Positions 58,137-64,000 of a stretch of DNA of 64,000 nucleotides are shown in pieces (within the stretch, counting starts at the first letter, position 1; each line of letters opens with the position of its first letter). This DNA is from Entamoeba histolytica HM-1:IMSS. Taxonomy: Eukaryota > Evosea > Mastigamoebida > Endamoebidae. Where the stretch lies: positions 63,428 to 127,427 of the forward strand of contig NW_001914878.1 of assembly GCF_000208925.1 (NCBI RefSeq), in the 5' to 3' direction. The position numbers and the translations under genes were made by a program. The notes beneath the pieces are model-generated. The model had not been told where the DNA came from and ran no database searches. It worked only from the letters and a program-made list of their open reading frames with translations.

Positions 58137-60791
58137 ATGCAAAAATCCTCATCAAGTGAAGGAGTTTCTCATGTTAGAAGATCTATTTCATTAAACAAGT
58201 TAAAGAATCAATTTGCTGATGCTGCTGAAGCAGAACATTTTACTAATGAATCAGATTCTGAAAAATATAATAATTTGTGGGACTATTGCTCTTTATATTT
58301 ATCTAAAGATGTTGAAACTATTAAACAACAAATTGCTAATCATATTGAATATACATTAGCATGTCAACGATTTGATTTTAAAACAAAATCACTCTTTACA
58401 GCAACAGCTATTTCTTTAAGAGAGAGAATGACTGAATATTGGAATGATACACATCAATATTTTAGAGAAATTCAAACAAAAAGAATGTATTATCTTTCAA
58501 TTGAATATCTTATTGGTCGTTCATTAATGAATGCTATTTGTAATCTTGGATTAGAAAATGAATATAGAGATGTTGTTTCCCAATTTGGTTCATCTCTTGA
58601 AGAATTATATGAATATGAAAATGATGCTGCACTTGGATCAGGAGGACTTGGAAGACTTGCAGCATGTTTCCTTGATTCACTTGCTACAATGAATCTTCCA
58701 GCATGGGGATATGGTATTAGATATCAATATGGTATGTTTAAACAACAAATTTCACATGGATATCAAATTGAAACACCAGAATATTGGCTTGAAGCAGGTA
58801 ATCCATGGGAGATTGTTAGAAAGGATGTTAATCATGAAGTAAGATTTGGTGGATATGTTACAGTAGATAAAGCAACAGGAAGAATGAAATGGGAAGGAGG
58901 AAATACTGTTAGAGCTATTGCATATGATATGCCTGTACCAGGTTATAAGACATTAAATACATTAAATTTGAGACTTTGGAGTTCAAAACCATCTAACCAA
59001 TTTGATTTAGAACATTTCAATAAAGAAGAAGATATTGATTATTGGCAAAAAGTACATAATCAACAAAAAGATGAAAATATATGTAAAGTTCTTTATCCAA
59101 ATTCATCACATTATAAAGGACAAGAATTACGATTGAAACAACAATTTTTCTTCACTAGTGCATCATTACAAGATATAGTTAGAAGATTTAAAAAGATGAG
59201 AATTGCCATGAATGAATTCCCACAATATGTTGCAATTCAATTAAATGATACACATCCTACTGTTGGAGTATTAGAATTAATGAGAATTCTTCTTGATATT
59301 GAAGGACTTGAATGGAACCAAGCATGGGAAATTGTTGTCCAAACATTTGCATATACAAACCATACTGTATTACCAGAAGCACTTGAAACATGGCCAGTTC
59401 CAATGTTTGAGAATTTATTACCACGACATCTTCAAATTTGTTATGAAATTAATAGCAGATTCTTATCATGGGTTAAGACTGCACACAATTGTACTGAACA
59501 AGAAATTGCTGCTCTTTCTATCATTGAAGAAAGTAATCCAAAGAGAATTAGAATGGCTAACCTTGCTATTATTGGATCACATACAGTTAATGGTGTTGCT
59601 GCTATTCATTCACAAATTATTAAAGACGTTATCTTTAGACAATTCTCTAAGATTTGGCCACACAAATTTATTAATGTTACTAATGGAGTTACACCAAGAA
59701 GATGGATGTTACAATGTAATCCAGGATTAAGTAAATTGATAACAGAAACACTTAAATCAGATGAATGGGTTGTTGAACTTTCATTACTTGAAGGATTAAG
59801 ATCACTTTGTGATCATTCTTTAGAAGAGAAGTTTAGAGCAGTTAAAACACAAAACAAAGAACGATTAATTAGATTAGTATCAAAAATCACTGATGGGGAA
59901 ATTGTATTGAATTCATCTTATTTATTTGATGTTATGATTAAAAGAATTCATGAATATAAGAGACAAAGCCTTGCTATTTTAGGTACTATTGCACAATATT
60001 TAGCACTTAAGAAAATGACACCAGAAGAACGAGCACAACAAGTTCCACGAGTTAAAATTTTTGCAGGAAAAGCTGCTACATCATATGAAAATGCTAAAAT
60101 TATTATTAAATTGATTAACTCAGTTGCTGATATAGTTAATAATGATAAAACTATAGATAATATGTTAAAGATTGTTTTCATTCCAAATTATAGTGTTTCA
60201 TTAGCAGAAGTTATTATTCCAGCAAATGATATTAATGAACAAATCTCAACTGCTGGATATGAAGCATCAGGAACATCATGTATGAAATTCTGTATGAATG
60301 GAGGACTTATTATTGGTACATGGGATGGTGCTAATGTTGAAATTGCAGAAGAGATTGGAGAAGAAAATATGTTTATGTTTGGAGCTAAGAAGAATGAAGT
60401 TGAATTAATTAGACAACAAGGAACAAGCTATATTGATGAAAGACTTTATGATGTCTTAAAAGCTATTTCTGGAGGTATGTTTGGAGCTGCTGATTGGTTT
60501 AATAAACTTATTGGACAATTCTGGGGTGGTAATGACTATTATTTAGTTGCACATGACTTTGCTTCATACCTTGAAGCACAAATGAAAGTTGATGCTACTT
60601 GGAAAAAACCACAAGAATGGAATCATAAATGTGTTATGTGTGTATCTAAGATGGGTAAATTCTCATCTGATAGATCTATGAAAGAATATGCAGCTAATGT
60701 ATGGAATATTCATCCTTGTCCATTACCAGAAACTGACATGAATGATATGATGGATATTGCAAAGAAACAATTATTGCCAGAAAAGAAATAA
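58137..60791 (+). CDS. Glycogen phosphorylase
   Basis: 884 aa, GT35 family, full length. Landmarks: RMYYLSIEYLIGRSLMNAI, EYENDAALGSGGLGRLAACF, GYGIRYQYGMFKQQI, ALETWPVPMFENLLPRHLQI, MANLAIIGSHTVNGVAAIHS, FINVTNGVTPRRWM, FDVMIKRIHEYKRQSL and the PLP site EASGTSCMKFCMNGG, then GTWDGANVEI. The catalytic Lys is about residue 715. It cleaves alpha-1,4-glucan with phosphate to give glucose-1-phosphate, feeding glycolysis from the large glycogen stores of the parasite. The N-terminal 40 residues (SSSEGVSHVRRSISLNKLK) include an RRSIS stretch like the regulatory phosphoserine region of animal enzymes, but equivalence is not shown. No introns seen. Confidence 0.97.
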   Translation: MQKSSSSEGVSHVRRSISLNKLKNQFADAAEAEHFTNESDSEKYNNLWDYCSLYLSKDVETIKQQIANHIEYTLACQRFDFKTKSLFTATAISLRERMTEYWNDTHQYFREIQTKRMYYLSIEYLIGRSLMNAICNLGLENEYRDVVSQFGSSLEELYEYENDAALGSGGLGRLAACFLDSLATMNLPAWGYGIRYQYGMFKQQISHGYQIETPEYWLEAGNPWEIVRKDVNHEVRFGGYVTVDKATGRMKWEGGNTVRAIAYDMPVPGYKTLNTLNLRLWSSKPSNQFDLEHFNKEEDIDYWQKVHNQQKDENICKVLYPNSSHYKGQELRLKQQFFFTSASLQDIVRRFKKMRIAMNEFPQYVAIQLNDTHPTVGVLELMRILLDIEGLEWNQAWEIVVQTFAYTNHTVLPEALETWPVPMFENLLPRHLQICYEINSRFLSWVKTAHNCTEQEIAALSIIEESNPKRIRMANLAIIGSHTVNGVAAIHSQIIKDVIFRQFSKIWPHKFINVTNGVTPRRWMLQCNPGLSKLITETLKSDEWVVELSLLEGLRSLCDHSLEEKFRAVKTQNKERLIRLVSKITDGEIVLNSSYLFDVMIKRIHEYKRQSLAILGTIAQYLALKKMTPEERAQQVPRVKIFAGKAATSYENAKIIIKLINSVADIVNNDKTIDNMLKIVFIPNYSVSLAEVIIPANDINEQISTAGYEASGTSCMKFCMNGGLIIGTWDGANVEIAEEIGEENMFMFGAKKNEVELIRQQGTSYIDERLYDVLKAISGGMFGAADWFNKLIGQFWGGNDYYLVAHDFASYLEAQMKVDATWKKPQEWNHKCVMCVSKMGKFSSDRSMKEYAANVWNIHPCPLPETDMNDMMDIAKKQLLPEKK

Positions 60792-60873
60792 ATAATGATT
60801 TCTTTATACAAAAGAGAATAATTTTTATTTTTTAAATTTAATAAAAGAAAACCAAAAAATTCAAAATACAAAA

Positions 60874-62145
60874 TTAAAACCACTTGTATATTTTAAAGAA
60901 GATTACACCAACAATCATCCATACTAAGCATAATGAAAGAATTACAAAAAACCATACTAAACTTGGATTATCTTGTCCAGGTACAGTCACGTTCATTCCA
61001 AATAAAGCTGCTATAAAAGACATTGGTAAAAATAATGTTGCTATTGCACCAAATTTCTTCATTAATAAGTTTTCTTCTTCACTATAACGATTTACACTTA
61101 ATGAAATTTTTGCTAAATAAGTTTCTTGATGATTTTCTATTGAGTGAGTTAATGAAGATAACTTTTCTAATAATCTTACAGTGTCATCAAGAATATCTCT
61201 TAAATAAATTTTTAAATTCTTTGATACCATATTCGATTTAGATTTTAAAATAAATCTAAGGAATGACTTCTTTGGAGAAACTAAAAATTGTAATAAACTC
61301 GCTCTTTTTTTTAAATCACCAATTCTACCAAGAAATTCATCTTGATCATCTCTTAATAATACTAATGATAATTGTTCAATATTATAAACATCTGAATAGA
61401 GTCTTTCATTTAGCAAGTTAAAATTTGAAATAATTAATTCTAATATAGCATATAACACCCAATGAGCACTTGGAAATGTTCCTTTATATTTATCTTTGAT
61501 TTTTATACGAACATCATTAACGGCTGCAATTGGTTCTGAATGAACAGTTATGATAACATTCTTTTTAATAACTATATTAAGAAGATAGGTATTCAATATA
61601 TTAGTATTTTCCATATACCTCATTTCTACAACTGATATTTCAAAATAATTCTCAAAAAATGCTGCTTTCTCTCGAGTGTCTGGTGTAAACCAATCATCTA
61701 TAGTTAAAGGGTGTAGTCCAAATACTTCTTCTAATGAGTTTGCACATTCATCTGTTGGTGGAGATACATCAAGCCATAAAGGGATCTTTTCTAGACGTTG
61801 TCCTGATGAAAGAATTCGTTCTTTCATATCAACTAACTCTTTTGTTGTAATAACTTTTCCTGATAAAAACTGTTGTCCAAATGCTATCATTGTTGAATTA
61901 TACATTTGTCCATGAACATCATGGTCCAAAGGAATTTCTTGAACATCTTCTTGTTCTTTTGGTTCATTTCCCCAATCACTTTGTAAAATTCCATCATCTA
62001 CATCTTCTTCTTGTTCAGTTTCAACAAAATCAATATCCTTTTCATTTTCTGTTTCTTGTTCACTAGCAGAGAATAACGAAGGAGACTGTGGCTGGGGTGA
62101 AGTAATTTTATTAAGAACACGCCTTCTTGGAGGATTTTGGGACAT
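60874..62145 (-). CDS. CorA/MIT-family magnesium transporter
   Basis: 423 aa from the first true ATG at 62145 (MSQNPPRRR); the frame continues four codons further without ATG. A long acidic N terminus (EKDIDFVETEQEEDVDDGIL) precedes the CorA cytosolic domain (FGLHPLTIDDWFTPDTREKA), a coiled helical stalk, and two C-terminal membrane spans. The first ends in the signature FGMN before a short loop, the second is FFVILSLCLVWMIVGVIFF. This fits Mg2+ (or Zn2+) channels of the CorA superfamily, which assemble as pentamers. The N-terminal extension is longer than in bacterial CorA. The cellular membrane is not predictable here. Its stop faces the end of glycogen phosphorylase. Confidence 0.9.
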   Translation of the reverse strand: MSQNPPRRRVLNKITSPQPQSPSLFSASEQETENEKDIDFVETEQEEDVDDGILQSDWGNEPKEQEDVQEIPLDHDVHGQMYNSTMIAFGQQFLSGKVITTKELVDMKERILSSGQRLEKIPLWLDVSPPTDECANSLEEVFGLHPLTIDDWFTPDTREKAAFFENYFEISVVEMRYMENTNILNTYLLNIVIKKNVIITVHSEPIAAVNDVRIKIKDKYKGTFPSAHWVLYAILELIISNFNLLNERLYSDVYNIEQLSLVLLRDDQDEFLGRIGDLKKRASLLQFLVSPKKSFLRFILKSKSNMVSKNLKIYLRDILDDTVRLLEKLSSLTHSIENHQETYLAKISLSVNRYSEEENLLMKKFGAIATLFLPMSFIAALFGMNVTVPGQDNPSLVWFFVILSLCLVWMIVGVIFFKIYKWF

Positions 62146-63219
62146 TTCACTGAACAAATCTTTTTCTTTTTAATAGTTTTTCTGTAAAATTTTTTTTCCT
62201 ACCCAAAGTTATAAAAAAAACATTAAATTATCCTTCTTTACTTCTGTACAAAACTGTCTTTTTTAATTTAGCTTTATTTTAGTGATTGCTAATTATCATA
62301 CCTCACTAAACTATTAACATTTTAATAATAATACTACCAAACAAGTTATATTCACATATTTGTTGATATGGATATTGTTATTATAAATAATATAACACGT
62401 TCCTTACAGATGCTTTTTTTATTAATACACCCATACACCATTACATGATAAAATCCATAATTATGGAGATTTCTCATATAGGTGTATGACTGACTATTCT
62501 CTGGAGAGCTTGTAATGATTGAGTTTTTAAATGATAGTTGAGTTTGATTCTTAAATATTAAATCACAATACTTTTAGTTAAATTAAGATTTCAATTCAAC
62601 CTTTCATTCAAAATAAAATCTCCAGCTTAAATTATCTTTGTTCATTCATTTGGTAACATTTGTCTTTTGATAGACATGGAGGCGAATAAATTGAAGAATA
62701 TTTTAAACTCATTATTTAGATGCTGTGTTGTAGTCAATCATTTAAAGAAAAAGTTATCAATGTGTATTTTTTTCCATTAAGTAGTAGTCATTAAAGAAAA
62801 ATGTTGATTTTGTGGTGTGTATTGTATGTGAGCCTTACATTTTTTTTCTCCACCTTTGCATTGAATTTAACCCATAACAAATATTTGAGTTGAATAATTA
62901 TCATAAATGATATTGGGTAATAAAGGCAACCAAGAACCCCCATCATTGATTGAAACACTTTAGCCTGTAGAATTTATTTATAAAAATCATAGCAATTCAA
63001 AGATTTTAGTTAAAACAAATCAAAATCATAAAATACATAAAATAAGATTTTCATATCATTTTAAGATTTTCTTTATAAATAACGTTAATATAAAGATGTG
63101 TTATTCTTATTTCATTAAAAAAAATAGTAAAATATATAATAAAAAGAATTATAAATATAAACTAGTGAACCCTAAATATGGTTAAAAGAGAGAGTTGAAC
63201 TTAGAAAGAAGTCGAAGAG
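62146..63219. other. Divergent intergenic spacer
   Basis: About 1.1 kb. Contains a 57-bp near-palindrome at 62432-62488. Close to L19 there are TATAAACTAG and a GAACTT at 63197-63202, 18 bp before the start codon. Otherwise nothing. Confidence 0.5.
62432..62488. repeat. Near-palindrome, 57 bp
   Basis: CATACACC at the left end pairs with GGTGTATG at the right end, and TCCATAATTATGGA at the centre (62454-62467) is a perfect 14-bp palindrome. The parts in between pair imperfectly. Confidence 0.75.
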
Positions 63220-63816
63220 ATGGTTTCCTTAAAGCTTCAAAAAAGACTTGCTGCTTCAGTTCTTAAATGTGGTAATAGAAAAGTCTGGTTAGACCCAAAT
63301 GAAACACCAGAAATCTCACTTGCTAATAGCAGAAAAGCTATTAGAAAGTTGATTAAAGACAGATTAATTATTAAGAAACCAGCTGCTATGCACTCAAGAG
63401 CTAGAGTTGTTGAAAGAAAACAAGCTAAGATTCTTGGAAGACATACTGGACACGGTAAAAGAAAGGGAACAAAGAATGCCAGAACTCCACAAAAAACATT
63501 ATGGATTATTAGAATGAGAGTTCTCAGAAGACTTCTTCTTAAATACAGAACAACTGGTAAAATCGATAAACATATGTATCATGACTTCTATCTTAAGGTT
63601 AAAGGTAATCAATACAAAAACAAGAAAGCTCTTATGGAATCTATCTTCAAGGCTCTTGAAGAAAAGAAACTTCTTGCCAAGGCAAGCGTTCAAGTTACTA
63701 AGAAGTCTACTTTCATCACTGAAAAGAAACCAGTCGTTGCTGAAGAACCAAAGAAAGTCGTAGAAAAGAAGGAAGAAAAGAAATCAAAAGCTGGAAAGAA
63801 GAATGCTAAGAAATGA
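63220..63816 (+). CDS. RPL19: 60S ribosomal protein L19 (eL19)
   Basis: 198 aa, typical length. N terminus [20 protein letters not shown], then [72 protein letters not shown] and [20 protein letters not shown] are the eL19 core. The C terminus is the usual Lys/Ala-rich helix ([17 protein letters not shown]). It is part of the large ribosomal subunit. Codon use is shifted to more C-ending codons than neighbours, as expected for a highly expressed gene. The leader is extremely short. Confidence 0.97.
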
Positions 63817-64000
63817 ATTATCTAATTAATGATAATTATTTTTTAATTTTTTTATTAAATTATTTTATTTATTAATTAAATTAATTCATTAAGGGAAAAT
63901 GCTTTTATTGAGGTTATAAACAGTATTGTTGCTGTATAAACACTTATTTCGTTATGTCTTTCTTTTTAACTTATTTTATTAGTATTTTTTACTTGATTCC
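63817..64000. other. 3' flank of L19
   Basis: AT-rich, with TAATTAAT-like words suited to polyadenylation soon after the stop. No gene seen before the window ends. Confidence 0.5.

Noticed and set aside
59293..59730. 145-codon frame inside glycogen phosphorylase
   Set aside because: Out-of-frame shadow of a highly conserved enzyme.

Overview
The window is nuclear DNA of a gene-dense, very AT-rich protist, almost certainly an Entamoeba of the histolytica/dispar/nuttalli type. Grounds: short introns beginning GTTTGT and ending (A/T)AG, tiny 5' leaders with Entamoeba core-promoter motifs (a GAAC element, a GTATTTAAAG-like TATA and an AAAAATTCA-like initiator), codon use dominated by A/T, and typical gene content (A-type flavodiiron protein, GH25 lysozyme, papain-like cysteine protease, cytosolic alanine aminotransferase, divergent histone H3). 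The species cannot be fixed from the sequence alone. A run of 100 N at 45511-45610 is an assembly gap.

Layout. 1-7000: an MRH/mannose-6-phosphate-receptor-like membrane protein (cut by the window edge), a spliced WD40 protein, a beta-propeller/RRM protein whose stop codon lies 5 bp from that of a convergent Vps34-type PI 3-kinase, and a secreted GH25 lysozyme. 7000-24000: two small unknown genes, an LRR-WD40 protein, an unknown protein, a P4-ATPase flippase, a coiled-coil protein, an EF-hand protein, a divergent histone H3, the wreck of an R4/EhLINE-like non-LTR retrotransposon and a degenerate Rho-like GTPase. 24187-32799: a 2870-residue UBR4/BIG-like protein. 33000-39400: an orphan ANF-receptor-type extracellular protein with a GPI-like tail (split by a short intron), a small gene with an unclear 5' end, 2.5 kb of empty AT-rich DNA, and a RasGAP-domain gene rebuilt from two exons. 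39400-47500: long spacers, the flavodiiron protein, a decayed primase/helicase-like relic, a gene cut off by the gap, a truncated S9 peptidase relic and a frameshifted cysteine protease. 47500-64000: alanine aminotransferase, a three-exon DENND6-like protein, a sugar acetyltransferase, an Ariadne-type RBR ubiquitin ligase, a myristoylatable copine-type vWA protein, a coiled-coil gene divergent by only 32 bp from a spliced, membrane-anchored vWA protein, a small unknown gene, glycogen phosphorylase, a CorA-like magnesium transporter and ribosomal protein L19.

Themes. Several genes would act in membrane traffic and small-GTPase signalling (Vps34, P4 flippase, DENND6-like, RasGAP, pseudo-Rho, MRH receptor). 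Two or three belong to the ubiquitin system (RBR, UBR4-like), and several to fermentative or microaerophilic metabolism (flavodiiron protein, alanine aminotransferase, glycogen phosphorylase). The neighbours are not operons: each gene appears to have its own short promoter. Six genes have introns that split or truncate their open frames: WD40 protein, PI3K, ANF-type protein, RasGAP, DENND6-like and vWA surface protein. I rebuilt their exon structures from splice motifs, reading frame and family similarity. No CRISPR, tRNA or rRNA gene was recognised.
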